Positions 36,594-48,454 of a DNA stretch of 64,000 nucleotides are shown here, in pieces. Below the pieces are notes generated by a model. The model worked only from the letters and a program-made list of their open reading frames with translations, searched no databases and had not been told where the DNA came from. The stretch covers positions 173,568,923-173,632,922 of the forward strand of contig NC_050097.1 of NCBI RefSeq assembly GCF_902167145.1, read 5' to 3'. Each line of letters starts with the position of its first letter. Positions within the stretch are counted from its first letter, which is position 1. This DNA comes from Zea mays (Eukaryota; Streptophyta; Magnoliopsida; Poales; Poaceae). The position numbers were made by a program, and so were the translations under genes.

Positions 36594-37682
36594 GCGTTAG
36601 AACTAAAATCGAGTCCGGGAGAGAGGGGGAAAATAAATCAAATGAGAATCAAGCGAATGAACACGGTTATTTGTTTTACCGAGGTTCGGTTCCAAAGAAC
36701 CTAGTCTCCGTTGAGGAGGCCACAAAGGCTGAGTCTATTTGAACCCTTTCCCTCTCTCAAAAGGTCACTTAGACCGAGTGAGCCTTCTTCCTTAATCTCA
36801 CGGGTCACTAAGACCCCGCAAGGACCACCACACACTTGGTGTCTCTTTCCTCGCTTACAAAGCACTTGAGAATAAGAATGGAAAATAAAAAGGCCAAGCC
36901 AAGCAACAAGAGCAACAAAGAACACAAGAAAACCCTCTCTCAAGTCCCTAATGGAATTGAGTTGATTTGGAGGCTTGGAGAGGATCTAATCTATTTGATG
37001 TGTCTTGGAGTGGAGTCTTTTGCTCTTTTATTGAATGCGATGTTTGGAATGCTTGGATGGATATGAATGAGGTGGTTGGGGGTATTTATAGCCCCCAACC
37101 ACTTCCATAGCCGTTGGGGAGGCTGCTGGCGATGGGCGCAACGGACAGGTACTGTGCGCTGTCCGGTGCACCGCCACGTCACCCAACCGTTAGGGTTCGG
37201 AGCTCGGGCGACCGTTGGAGCTTTGTCCTCTTGCAGCACCGGACAGTCCGATACCCTCTGACTTCGCTGCTCTGACTTCTGTCGTGACACTGTTCACTTG
37301 TCAGAGTCGACCGTTGTCGTGACTTAGCCGCTGCTCCGCTGGCACACCGAACAGTCCAGTGACACATCGGACAGTCCGATGAATTATAGAGGAGCGCGCC
37401 TGTGTTTTCCCGAGAGTGGCTGGTTGACACTTGTACGACCCTGGTGCACCGGACACTATCAGGTCGAACACCGGACAGTCCGGTGCGCCAGTCCACAGCA
37501 CACTCAAGTTCTTTGCTCCGTTTCAATTTAGTCCCTAACTTGAATCTTTAATTGGTTTGGGTTGAACCTTATGCACCTGTAATACATGAGTTCTAGAGAA
37601 AACTAGTTAGTCCATATGTTTGTGTTGGACTTTCAACCACCAAAATTAATCGTAGGAAAAGGTTAACCTTATTTCTCTTTCA

Positions 37683-38036
37683 GTGTGCTCCCGTCGGCTA
37701 GTCGGTAGCGCGTGGGTCCATCAGGTCAGGCCTATACCCTCTACCAGAACGCTGAGGGCGCCACCATGGAGTCCGCATGGAGATCACGTAGGCGGCCAAT
37801 AGAATCCGCGAATTGACCTTCAACCCCGCCGCCCGAGATCCTCGCAGGACTACCTATAAGACCCGGCCACCTCCTCTCGTCCAGGGCATCGAGCGAAAGC
37901 ACCGAAGAGCACGGTGTGGGAGAGAATCGTGCGGTGCCGAGCAAAGGTCTGGGTGAGGGAGAATGACGTCGCCATGGTGGATTCAAACCTATGGCGATGT
38001 CGTGTCCTCGGAATTGGGCTGGTGGGTATCGCTATG
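37683..38036. other. 354-bp low-copy segment between two divergent LTRs
   Basis: GC-rich sequence between the minus-strand LTR and the next plus-strand LTR. It contains CTATAAGACC (37853) and an ATG at about 37962 but no recognisable protein. It could be a small piece of non-repeat or gene-flank DNA. CTATG (38032-38036) should be the target site of the next element. Confidence 0.35.
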
Positions 38037-39241
38037 TGAAAGGGAAATTGGGTCAAACCTTTTCCTAAATGATTTTGGTGGTTGAAATGCCCAACACAAA
38101 TAATTAGACTAACTAGTTTGCTCTAGAATATATGTTCTATAGGTACCAAAGGTTCAGCACAAACCAATAAAAAGATTAAAGTTAGGGTTCAAAAGAAAGG
38201 AGCAAAAGAAACCGAAGAGAACCCTGGTTTGGCGCACCGGACTGTCCGGTGTGCCACCGGACAGTTTCCGGTGCACCAGGGTGGATCGACTTTGAACTCT
38301 TAACCTTCGGGTTTCTGAGTCCGCACTCTGCTATGATTCACCGGAATGTCCGGTGGGTCACCGGACTGTCCGGTGTGCCAGCGGAGCAATGGCTCGTCAG
38401 CGCAACGGTCGACTCCAACGGTCGACTGACAGGTGCACAGTGCGCGGACAATTCGCACAGAGTCAGAGCAGCGCCAGAAGGCGCACCGGACAGTGAACAG
38501 TACCTGTCCGGTGTGGCACCGGACTGTCCGGTGCCCCAAGACGTTAGAGCTCCAACGGTCGAAACCGTCAGAACCCTAACAGTTGGGTGACGTGGCTGGC
38601 ACGCCGGACAGTGTCCGGTGCGCCCATCGACAGCAGCTCTCCCCAACGACTGTTTTGATGGTTGGGGCTATAAATACCCCCCAACCACCACCATTCAAGG
38701 CATCCAAGTTTTAGCAATAGTGCATTCAATACAAGAGCTCTAGACTACACTCCAAGACACAAACAAGAGATCAAATCCTCTCCCAAGTCCAAAATCACTC
38801 CAAACACTCAGTGACTAGTGAGAGAGATTTTCGTGTTCATTTGAGTTCTTGTCGCTTGGATCGCTTTTCTTCTTCCCCATTCTTGTTCTCAAGCAACTTG
38901 TAATCAAAGCAAGAGACACCAATTGTGTGGTGGTCCTTGCGGGGTCTAAGTGACCCATTTGATTGAGGAGAAAAGCTCACTCGGTCTAAGTGACAATTTG
39001 AGAGAGGGAAAGGGTTGAAAGAGACCCGATATTTGTGACCACCTCAACGGGGAGTAGGTTTGCAAGAACCGAACCTCGGTAAAACAAATCACTGTGTCAT
39101 CCGCTATATTTCTTTGGTTGATTTGTTTTCGCCCTCTCTTTCGGACTCGGTTTTATTTCTAACGCTAACCCTAGCTTGTAGTTGTGCTTAAAGTTTATAA
39201 ATTTTAGATTTGCCTATTCACCCCCCTCTAGGCGACTTTCA
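38037..39241 (+). repeat. Opie-like 5' LTR, 1205 bp
   Basis: TGAAAGGGAAATTGGG to GGCGACTTTCA, with CACCGGACTGTCCGGTG palindromes from 38236 onward and a TATA box GCTATAAATA at 38668-38677. Similar in layout to, but clearly diverged from, the Opie copy at 8046. Confidence 0.88.
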
Positions 39242-39286
39242 ATTGGTATCAGAGCCCGGTACTTCATTAGAGTCTAACCACTCGAA

Positions 39287-41904
39287 GTGATGTCGGGAGG
39301 ATCCGCCAAGAGGGAGATGGAAACGGACACAAGCCACGGGAAAGCTCCATCGAAGGAGTCCGGCGCCAAAGGAAGGGAGGAATCACCTACCCGCGTCAAG
39401 TCGCATCGGAGTGGCGACAAGAAGAAGAAAATGAAGAAAGTGGTCTACTACGAGACCGATTCTTCGTCGCCATCCACCTCCAACTCCGACGCGCCGTCCG
39501 TCACTTCTAAGCGCCATGAGCGCAAGAAGTTTAGTAAGATCCCCTTACGCTACCCTCGCATTTCTAAACGTACTCCATTACTTTCCGTCCCATTAGGCAA
39601 ACCACCAGTTTTTGACGGTGAAGATTATTGTATGTGGAGTGATAAAATGAGGCATCACCTAACCTCACTCCACTCTAGCATTTGGTACATTATTGAGTTT
39701 GGAGCGCAGGTACCATCCGTAGGGGATGAAGGATATGATTCAGACAAAGTTGCCCAAATCCGGCACTTCAGCCACTACTATATTCCTCGCCTCTCTAAGT
39801 CGAGAAGAGTACAATAAGGTGCAAGGGTTGAAGAGTGCTAAAGAGATTTGGGACATGCTCAAGACCGCGCACGAAGGGGTGAGGTGACAAAGATCACCAA
39901 GCGGGAGACGATCGAGGGGGAGCTCGATCGGTTCGTCCTCAACCAAGGACAGGAGCCACAAGCCATGTACAACCGGCTCAAGACCTTGATGAATCAAGTG
40001 CGCAACCTTGGGAGCACAAAATGGGATGACCATGAAATGGTCAAGATTATTCTAAGATCACTTGTTTTTCTTAATCCTACAGAAGTTCAATTAATTCGTG
40101 GTGATCCTAGATACAAGCTAATGTCTCCCGAGGAGGTTATAGGAAAGTTTGTGAGCTTTGAATTGATGATCAAAGGCTCCAAACAAATCATCGAGCGAGG
40201 AGCCACCTCCACACCCGAGGTGTAACCCGTCGCATTCAAAGCGACGGAGGAAAAGAAAGAAGTGTCTACATCAAGTAGGCTCCCCATCGACGCCTCCAAG
40301 CTCGACAACGAGGAGATGGCGCTCATCATCAAGAGTTTTCGCCAAATCCTCAAGCAAAGTAAGGGGAGAGTCTACAAACCCCGTTCCAAGAAGGTTTGCT
40401 ACAAATGAGGTATGCCCGGTCACTTTATAGCAAAATGTCCATTATCAAGTGATAGTGACAGGGGCGACGACAAAAAGGGAAGAAGGAAGGAGAAGAAGAA
40501 GAAATACTACAAGAAGAAGGGCGGCGATGCCCACGTATGTCGGGAATGGGACTCCGATGAGAACTCCACCGACTCCTCCTCCAACGAGGACGCCGCCAAC
40601 ATCGCCGTCACCAAATGCCTTCTCTTCCCCAACGTCGGCCACAAGTGCTGCATGGCAAAGGACGACAAAAAGAAGAAGGTAAAATCTAGAGCCTCCACTA
40701 AATATGCAACATCTAGTGATGAGAGTAGCTCTAGTGATGATGAAGATAACTTGCTTGCCCTTTTTGCCAACCTAAACATGCAACAAAAGGAAAAATTAAA
40801 TGAATTGATAGGAGCTATTCATGAGAAGGATGAACTCTTGGAAAGCCAAGAAGAATTCCTTATTAAGGAAAACAAAAAGCATGTTAGGTGAAAAATGTTT
40901 ATGCTCAGGAATTAGAGAAATGTGAAAAATTAACTAGTGAGCTTAGCATTTGCCATGACACTGTCTCTAACCTTAGAAATGAGAATGTCAAATTACTTGC
41001 TAAGGTTGAGAAGTTAAATGTTTATGATGATTCTTTTGTCAATCTTAAAAATGATAGTGCTAGTTTGATTGCTAAGATTGACAAATTGAATGAATCACTT
41101 GCTAGCCTTAAAAATGAAAATGACAAATTAATTTCTAAGGCTAAAGATTTAAATGTTTGCAATGTTTCTATTTCCAATCTTAGAAATGAGAATGTCATGT
41201 TACATGCTAAGATTGATGAATTAAATGTTGGCAAACCCTCTACATCCACTGTTGATCATGTTTCTATTTGCATGAGATGTAGAGATATTAATGTTGATGC
41301 TATCCATGATCACCTAGCTTTAATTAAATAACAAAATGACCACATAGCACAACTGGCTAGCAAAATTAATGAGCATGAGATAGAAAATGATAAATTTAAA
41401 TTTGCTAGGAGCATGCTTTATAATGGGAGACGCCCTGGCATTAAGGATGGCATTGGATTCCAACAGGGAGACAATGTCAAGCTTAATGCCCCCAAGAGAT
41501 TGTCTAATTTTGTTAAGGGCAAGGCTCCCATGGCACAGGATAATAAGGGTTACATTTTATATCCTGCTGGTTATCCTGAGCATAAAATTAGGAGAATTCA
41601 TTCTAGGAAGTCTCATTCTGGTTCTCATCATGCTTTTATGTATAAAAATGAGACATCTAGTTCTAGGCATTCTACCCATGTTAAAATGCCTAAGAAGAAA
41701 TCTCCTATTGCATCAAATGAGCCTAATGTTTCATTTAAGACTTTTGATGCATCTTATGTGCTTACTAACAAATCAGGCAAAGTAGTTGCCAAATATGTTG
41801 GGGGCAAACATAAGGGCTCCAAGACTTGTGTTTGGGTACCCAAGGTGCTTGTTTCTAATGTTAAAGGACCCAAGACCGTTTGGGTACCTAAGAACAAGGC
41901 CTAA
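39287..41904 (+). pseudogene. gag: Opie-like Gag, frameshifted and with stops
   Basis: Starts MMSGGSAKREMET and follows Opie Gag throughout (PLGKPPVFDGEDYCMWS, then a coiled-coil tail, then [19 protein letters not shown]). It is broken by frameshifts near 39770 and 39880, TAA at 40223 (EV before a lost CAA), TGA replacing the second zinc-knuckle Cys codon at 40406-40408, TGA at 40889-40891 and TAA at 41329-41331. No functional product. Confidence 0.88.
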
Positions 41905-41918
41905 ACTTGTTTTGTAGG

Positions 41919-42325
41919 TGTTGGGGGCCTTCGGCTTCCGAAGGTCCTCAAAAACATGATTTAACAATGTTTCTGGAGTATAATGTGTGAACAGGTATCT
42001 TCGGACTTGAATCAGAAAGGGAGAAGCTCAAAAGATACGAAGGTTGACACAGTGCCGAAGCTGTGAAGCAGGAAAGCTTCGGCATGTTCGCAGAAAGGGG
42101 AACCGACTTAAAGATGAAAAGGCCATTTAGACCTCGATAGAATGCTATAGAATTATCACCAAATGTAAAGGGCATGTATGTAATTTTGTATGGGTTGTAC
42201 CCCGTGCCTATAAATAGGTGAACAGTACCCCCGTACTGTTCACGCGGACTTGGCATTTGCTTTTGCGTCACACTTGTATTTTCATTTCCTTCCAAGCCGA
42301 AGCATTTGAGAACAAGTCCCCAACA
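41919..42325 (+). repeat. Gypsy element 5' LTR, 407 bp
   Basis: TGTTGGGGGCCTTCGG to AGTCCCCAACA, perfect 8-bp terminal inverted ends. TATA box CCTATAAATA at 42207-42216. Confidence 0.92.
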
Positions 42326-42400
42326 TTGGCGCCCACCTCCGGTGAACTCACTTCCACTTCGAGTCTTCGTGAACACCTTCGGAAGCTATAGACCTTCGCT

Positions 42401-43915
42401 ATGGCGCCGAAGAAAGCTTCAGCGGCTGGGGCTGCAGCACTACAACCGCTGGACCACAACCAGGAGACCGTCTCTCTTCGGGAGGCCAGAAGCCAGAAGA
42501 GAAAAGCTGTTAGCCCGACGCTTGAGGAAGAAGAGCTAGACCAAGAAATCAGAGAGATGGAGATGCTACATCAACAAGTGCAGAGGAAGAAGGAGAAGAT
42601 GGCCCGCCTAGCTGAGTTGCAAAGGCAAATTGACGAAGCTTCTGAGGAAGTTCGCCATCTCACTCACGATGAGCAGAACAGAAGGCCTCATCAGAAAGAC
42701 CTTCATCAGGAGGGCTTCGTCAACGAAGACGACTGGTATGATAATTTCCATCAGGGAAATTTTGTTTTTGATGATGCTTCTCCTCTGTCTGCTGAGCTGC
42801 AGGCTACTCCTTGGCCTCCATCCTATAAGCCACCCCAGCTCCCCATGTTTGACGGCCACTCCGACCCGAAGCAATTCTTGATGAGCTACGAAGCAACAGT
42901 GTCTTCGTACGGGGGCAACGCTGCAGTCATGGCGAAGTCTTTCGTCATGGCCGTCAGGAATGTTGCTCAGACCTGGTATTCCTCCCTTCGGCCAGGAACA
43001 ATCACTTCATGGCAGAAGCTGAAGGATATGTTACTGACCAGCTTTCAAGGATTTCAAACGAAGCCGGTTACAGCTCAAGCCCTCTTCCAGTGTATTCAGG
43101 ATCACGAAGAATACCTTCAGGCGTATGTCCGAAGGTTCTTACGATTGAGGGCGCAGGCACCAACGGTGCCCAATGAAATCGTTATCGAAGCCATGATCAA
43201 GGGGCTTCGTCCTGGACCTGCAGCTCAATACTTTGCTCGGAAGCCTCCTCAGACCTTGGAGAAATTGCTCCAAAAGATGGATGAGTACATTCGTGCCGAC
43301 AATGACTTTCGCCAAAGAAGGGAGGAGGCCTTCAGATTTTCTGAGATGACCAGGGGCTTCGGAGGAAGATACTACCCGAGGCATGTCCGTTCCATTCACA
43401 GCACTCAGAATGATGATAAGGGGAGTCAGCAAAACAGGCCGCAGTGCTCCTCACAGGCTTCGGGGCAACAACAAACTTCCTTTCGGCCACCAGCTCCAAG
43501 AGGCAGAGGCGCCAGGGGCTTCGGCGGAAGATTCGGAGATCAGCCAAGGAGACTGTTTTGCCTATTCTGTGGAGAGGGCAAGGGCCACACCACTAGGACG
43601 TGCCATGTTACAATCCAGAAGCAAAAGGAACTAGCCGAAGCTGCATCTCAACAAGCTCAGTCGAAGCAGGTTATGCATACTGCTTCGTTTCATCCGCCTT
43701 ATGTCCCACAATACATAGACAACCACCCTGCGGCTTCTGTAGCTTCGGCAAGTCAACCTCAAGCTTCCTGGCAGCAGCTTCCGCCTCCACCTCCATTGCA
43801 GCAAGGTCAACAGCCAGAAGGGAGTCAATACGCTCCACAGCAGAGGGACTTCAGAGAACAGTCCGAAGCTCGCACAGTCAACAGCACTGTGCCAGAGTCG
43901 AAGCACATTTATTGA
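42401..43915 (+). CDS. gag: Gypsy-type Gag, 504 aa, intact
   Basis: Particle protein. Residues 45-90 form a Glu/Lys/Gln coiled coil. Residues about 140-300 match the retrotransposon Gag domain (PMFDGHSDPKQFLMSYEATV, then AQTWYSSLRPGTITSWQKLK). An Arg/Gly-rich patch (RGRGARGFGGRFG) precedes a CCHC-like finger CLFCGEGKGHTTRTC near residue 385. The C-terminus is Gln/Pro-rich and ends SKHIY with TGA. The ATG has a good context (GCTATGGCG) 75 bp after the LTR. No pol follows in any frame, unlike usual gypsy gag-pol polyproteins. The frame is uninterrupted, consistent with recent activity in trans. Confidence 0.9.
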   Translation: MAPKKASAAGAAALQPLDHNQETVSLREARSQKRKAVSPTLEEEELDQEIREMEMLHQQVQRKKEKMARLAELQRQIDEASEEVRHLTHDEQNRRPHQKDLHQEGFVNEDDWYDNFHQGNFVFDDASPLSAELQATPWPPSYKPPQLPMFDGHSDPKQFLMSYEATVSSYGGNAAVMAKSFVMAVRNVAQTWYSSLRPGTITSWQKLKDMLLTSFQGFQTKPVTAQALFQCIQDHEEYLQAYVRRFLRLRAQAPTVPNEIVIEAMIKGLRPGPAAQYFARKPPQTLEKLLQKMDEYIRADNDFRQRREEAFRFSEMTRGFGGRYYPRHVRSIHSTQNDDKGSQQNRPQCSSQASGQQQTSFRPPAPRGRGARGFGGRFGDQPRRLFCLFCGEGKGHTTRTCHVTIQKQKELAEAASQQAQSKQVMHTASFHPPYVPQYIDNHPAASVASASQPQASWQQLPPPPPLQQGQQPEGSQYAPQQRDFREQSEARTVNSTVPESKHIY

Positions 43916-44224
43916 CATATCCTACCTTTGATAGCAGTCTTTTCTATTCAGTTTTATTTTCTGTGAAGCAAAAAACATTGATAGTTTCCATGTAATAATT
44001 TCGTTGTTTCCACGAGAAAAATTTATTTGATTCACAGGCCTAAGTTGCCGAAGCCTAAAATTTCTTCCGTTACCAAGAAGGACCTTCGGACTAAAAATCC
44101 TTCGGAGTAACAAAAAGTCGTTCTAAGGAACGCAGAGTAAGTTTATAAAGTCACAAAAAGTCGTTCCAAAGGGAGCGCAGCGTAAGTTTTCTGCTCAGAA
44201 GTCGTTCCTAAAGGAATGCAGAGC

Positions 44225-44404
44225 CTACAGCGAAAAATCAACGCTGATACCGTCTAAGTAAAAGACGAAGAAGCTCCTAAGGGAGGCTTACAGCGAAAAG
44301 TCAACGCTGATACCGTCTAAGTAAAAGACGAAGAAGCTCCTAAGGGAGGCTTACAGCGAAAAGTCAACGCTGATGCCGTCTAAGTAAAAGACGAAGAAGC
44401 TCCA
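44225..44404 (+). repeat. 63-bp tandem repeat, about 2.9 copies
   Basis: Units 44225-44287, 44288-44350 and 44351-44404, nearly identical (CTTACAGCGAAAAGTCAACG, then ...GTAAAAGACGAAGAAGCTCC). Looser GTCGTTCC-AAGG-A-GCAGAG repeats precede at 44110-44224. It lies between the gag stop and the 3' end of the antisense gene. Confidence 0.85.
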
Positions 44405-44934
44405 AAGACGTTCCTAAGGGAATGCAGAGCTTACGAATATATTTTATGTGTATCTTCGGAACAAATGTCACATGCATAACATAACATCATCACATCATTT
44501 TGCATAGCATAAGCATCATACATCATATCGCATTTGGCAAGAGAAGGGGACACTCTCAACCTTCGAAGGGATGCTTTGAAAAAGTGACATTGAAATTGTA
44601 TAGCTTCGGAATACAGTTTCGGGGAATATTTTCACGAAACATGGGCGAACTTTATCAGATCAATATCAAAGTTGCATAGCTTCGGAAAATAGCTTCGGAA
44701 AATGTTTTCACGAGGCATCGATGTCATTCATCAGAATAATTTTGACGAAGGCTATCTTCTTCACGACGCATGAAAAGAAGGGAAGGTGTTTTTTCGCCGA
44801 AGGCTCAAAAGTGGTATGTATTTAAAGTTTCATGCATCGTAAAGAATTCAATAATGAAAAGAGACTTGTATATTACATTCAAATGTACAAAGTGTTGCAT
44901 AGATTACACTTTAAATGTTTTTTCCAAATAGCAC

Positions 44935-47900
44935 CTAATCTTCCCTCAATACTGCTTCGGCGGCTTCATTCAGAAGTTGGTCAACAACCTTGTCCATGAT
45001 AGTTTCGGCCATTTGATTAATTTCTTCATCCCCTTTTGTGTGAGGGTCGGCAGATCGTCCAACAGTTTCTGAGCGAAGAGAACACTTCTTCAGTACTTTT
45101 ACAAATCGTGAGCAAAGTTTAAAATGAAAATTACAACGCAACAAGAACGACTAGTTGGTACCTAACTGTCCTTCGGGCTCCCTACTCCTTTCGGCAGCGT
45201 CTGCTACTCTTCTAGCATCGTGAATGCCTTTTTCGCTTCTTTCAATGATCTCTCGCGCCATTCCTCGGCCGCCGTCGTTCCAGATATCAGTAAAAAATTT
45301 GCCACCAACCACGCTCGCTTCGGCCGAGGGGTCCTTGATGTCTTCGGTAGATAAGGTAGCTTCGGATTGAGCTAAAAATTTTACATGTTCGCAACCTTTC
45401 TTCTCTAAGACGGAAGCAATTCCTCTGGCGCCCGAAAAAGCACATATGTCGCCACGACTGTTCAGAATCTCTTCGAAGGCCTCTGCTTCGTGGCTAATCC
45501 ATTCCAGCGGACCTTCGGGATTGCCTCGAGAGAAATTCTCTTCGCTGGAAAAGGCGCCTACGCTGGCGAAGCTGGATTTAATTTTATTCACACATTCTAC
45601 AGATTTGACATAGCATTTCCCCTGAGATGTGCGAAGCTCCTTAACTTTTGATTCCAATTTGTTGACCATAAAATCACTAAGTTCTCGTTTCGTTTCCTCA
45701 AGCGCGCGCTCCTCTTTAGCTCTAGCCAGCTGTTTCTGAAGATCTTTAATCTCGCGTTTTTGAGCTTCGGCCTGGGCCTTTGAAGCAGCTTCGTCTTTTT
45801 TCACTTTATCTACCAGTGTAAGTAGAATTTTATCTTTTTCCAAAGCTTCGTTTCTCAGTTTGATAACTTCGGAGCGTAAATTATTAAACGCAATTTCATA
45901 ACTTTCATCTTCGGCGCTCTTTTGCGCTCTTAACGCGTTGCTTAGGATCAGGCCCTATATGAAAAAAGAATTCATATAAGAAAAAAGGAATGAGTTGCGT
46001 AAAAAAAAATAGGGGGTTTTTTCTCAAGTGTTTAATTCCCGTACCTTCAGGCTGTTGTACGCGAGGCTGTCTGCGAGATCCTCTTTCGTCATGGCACTTA
46101 ACCCAGCTTCAAGCTTCGGAAAGCCTATGCTTCTCGCCATCTCTCGGCAGACGGATAGCTCTTTGTTATCAGGCAGGCAGTATAAGAAGTCATCTTCATT
46201 TGTTCCATTGAATATTACTGCCCCCTTCGGATATTTCAGCTCCTTTGCATAATGGTTGGCCTCATGAGTTTCTTCCTCAGATAGCTTTTTCCCCGAAGCA
46301 TGTCGTATGATGTAATCATGCATGCCGGCAGGTGCTTCGGGGATGACGGTGTCCGTTTCTTCAACTAATATTGGTTCCGGAATTTTTACTGCTTCGGCTT
46401 CAAAAGGATGTTCTTTGAAGGGCTCTGAAGGCCCAGCTTCAGCTTCAGCTTGTTGAGCCGAAGCTTCAGTAGAAGCTTCAGCAACTTCAACACTCTTTTT
46501 TGGAATTGTGCTTGAAGACTTAATTGTCTCCAAGACGTCTAGTACATTTACCATTCTTTTCCTTTTTGGGGTCACTGATGGCCCCTTTTGGTTTTTTGCT
46601 GTCCCAATGATTGCTGTAGGACTCAAAACTTCTGATGTTTTGGAGCCCTCAGTTGCTTCTCTTACCTCCTCAATTTTTTCTGTGAGCGGCGCTTCGGTTT
46701 TCTCTTTTGTTTCTGACAACAAAATGTTTGATTGTTCTGATTCTATCTTTGGTGGCACTTCGGCCGTTTCTGCGATCTCTGGCAACAAGGCTGGCTCGAT
46801 TAGTTTTTCAGCTTCGGTGGCTGAAGAAGTTTTCCCGGTAAACTCCGACACCGAAGCTGGTTCAATATAACGCGGCCGTTGCGTAAGAACCTTTATCTTT
46901 TTCCTTTTCGGTTCTGGCTCGCTAGGAGCAGCTGCAGCTTCTTCTTTTGCAGAGATTGTGTTTTTTCTCTTCTGCCTTCGAATGGGATAGCAGTAATCAG
47001 GGTAGACAAACCCAATGGCATCAAATACCCGATTCAGTCTCTTCTTTTTTCGGCCTCCGAAGGCTGCTGACATTGCGTTATCTTCAGCCTTCGAGTAGGT
47101 CCCGAGTAGCTCATCACTTAAATTGTCAATGCTTTTCAACCACTCATCATCTGGCTCAATAAATTTATCTCCAAATTTGAAGGTGTACTTCAGTCTCACA
47201 AGCTCACCTTCGTCGGCCTCTTTTATGGTTTCTTGTGGCATTTCCCATTTCTCAGCAAGCGGCCACACCCTGAAGGCGATATGTTCTTGTACTAAGTCCC
47301 TTGTTCCTATAAAAGAGCAGACAACGCCGAAGGCTCTTTGGCACTCTTCGGCGGCTTCGTTCATTTCAACCTTCGGCCTCCGAAGGCCGAAGCTTTGCCA
47401 AATAGGACGCATAATTATACCTTTGATGTCTTCTCGTGCTGATAAGTCATTCTTCACATAAAACCATTCTGTCATCCAATCCCCGGGCCATCTCTTCCGA
47501 AAGGTTGGTACGGGACAGCTTGCCCCGGACCGAGAAACGAAGCTGTAGCAGCCAAAGTTGTTATGGTACTGTTCTTTGCCCCAAGGCTTTGTTTCATATA
47601 ATAATTCATGAACATTACAAAAGCTTCTTGCGTCAGGCTTCAGACCTTGACTCCTCGCGGCCCACACGAAGATATTTAGCCTTATAATTGCCTCGGGAGT
47701 AAGTTGATGAAGATAGACTTCGAAGATTTTCAACACCTCCACGACGAAGCTGCTCAAGGGGAATCGCAATCCAGCTTTCAAAAAGCTTCGGTACACCACA
47801 ACTTCATTTTCTTCAGGGTGTGGACAAGTTTTTTCCCCTTCGTCCGCCCTCACAATGGACAGATCCCGGAAATACCTTCCTCTCATATTAACAAGATGAT

Positions 47901-48147
47901 TCTCTTTGATAGTTGATTTACCATAAACTGAATGGCTTGGTCGCCAGGGGCGATCTTCGGAGTCTTCGCCACCGCTGTCCATATCATAACTTTCACTGTC
48001 ACCAGTATCTTCAGACAGCCCCTCCAGAATTTCCTTGGTAATCTTTTCTGTGTTGGACTTCGACATCGCTATAAGAAACCCTAGGTTCTTCTCTTCATCA
48101 AGACTCAGCTTCATCTCAGCAGCAGCCTTCTTAGCAGCTTCAGACAT
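44935..48147 (-). CDS. Antisense gene of gypsy element: PF04195-like protein, about 1009 aa, 3 exons
   Basis: Exons 48147-46045, 45954-45162 and 45068-44935 join in phase (2103 + 793 + 134 nt = 1010 codons including TAG). Donors are GTACGG and GTACCA, acceptors CATATAG and GCTCAG. Residues about 117-330 match the plant 'putative gypsy type transposon' domain (VYRSFLKAGLRFPLSSFVVE, then LNIFVWAARSQG and WPGDWMTEWFYVKND). A Pro/Glu/Lys-rich low-complexity middle follows. Exon 2 encodes a coiled coil (IKDLQKQLARAKEERALEE) and exon 3 an acidic tail. A minus-strand TATA (CGTATAAATA, 48291-48300) lies about 145 bp upstream of the ATG. Its function is unknown; antisense ORFs of this kind are recorded in Tat-lineage elements. 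All exons lack stops. Splice sites are predicted by eye. Confidence 0.8.
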
Positions 48148-48290
48148 CTTCGGAAGCGCTAAAAAACTGTTTCTAAAAGCCGAAGCTTCAAAGCTAAAAA
48201 CTTAGCAGATCACAGTGCACAAGAGCTAAAAAATGAGTGAGCAGGAGTGGTTGGCCAGAAAGCGTGCAAAATAAGTTTGCGGTATGGCCG

Positions 48291-48300
48291 TATTTATACG
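48291..48300 (-). promoter_or_regulatory. Candidate TATA box of the antisense gene
   Basis: CGTATAAATACGG on the minus strand, about 145 bp before the ATG at 48147 and outside the 3' LTR. This would give the antisense gene its own promoter independent of the LTR. Activity is inferred. Confidence 0.5.
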
Positions 48301-48454
48301 CTTGATGCGTTGAAAGTTGAAAGACCCCACTTGTCATTGAATGTTGCTATTCTAGCAAAGGGAAGGTGTTTTTTCGGACCTTCGGCATAAAGCCTTCGTT
48401 CATATCGCAATCTGAATTTATTATTTCAAACAAATTAATATTGCGAGGGGCTAC

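Larger units (their letters stand above)
34249..37682 (-). repeat. Opie-type LTR, minus strand, split by a CACTA
   Basis: Reading on the minus strand, it starts TGAAAGAGAAATAAGG at 37682 and ends GGCGACTTTCA at 34249. Removing the CACTA and one ACA leaves 1166 bp, a normal Opie-type LTR length. It has palindromes CACCGGACAGTCCGGTG near 37465 and 37240 and a minus-strand TATA (TATAAATACC at 37081-37090). The minus-strand PBS ATTGGTATAAGAGCC directly follows (34234-34248), so it is a 5' LTR whose interior is lost soon after. Confidence 0.82.
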
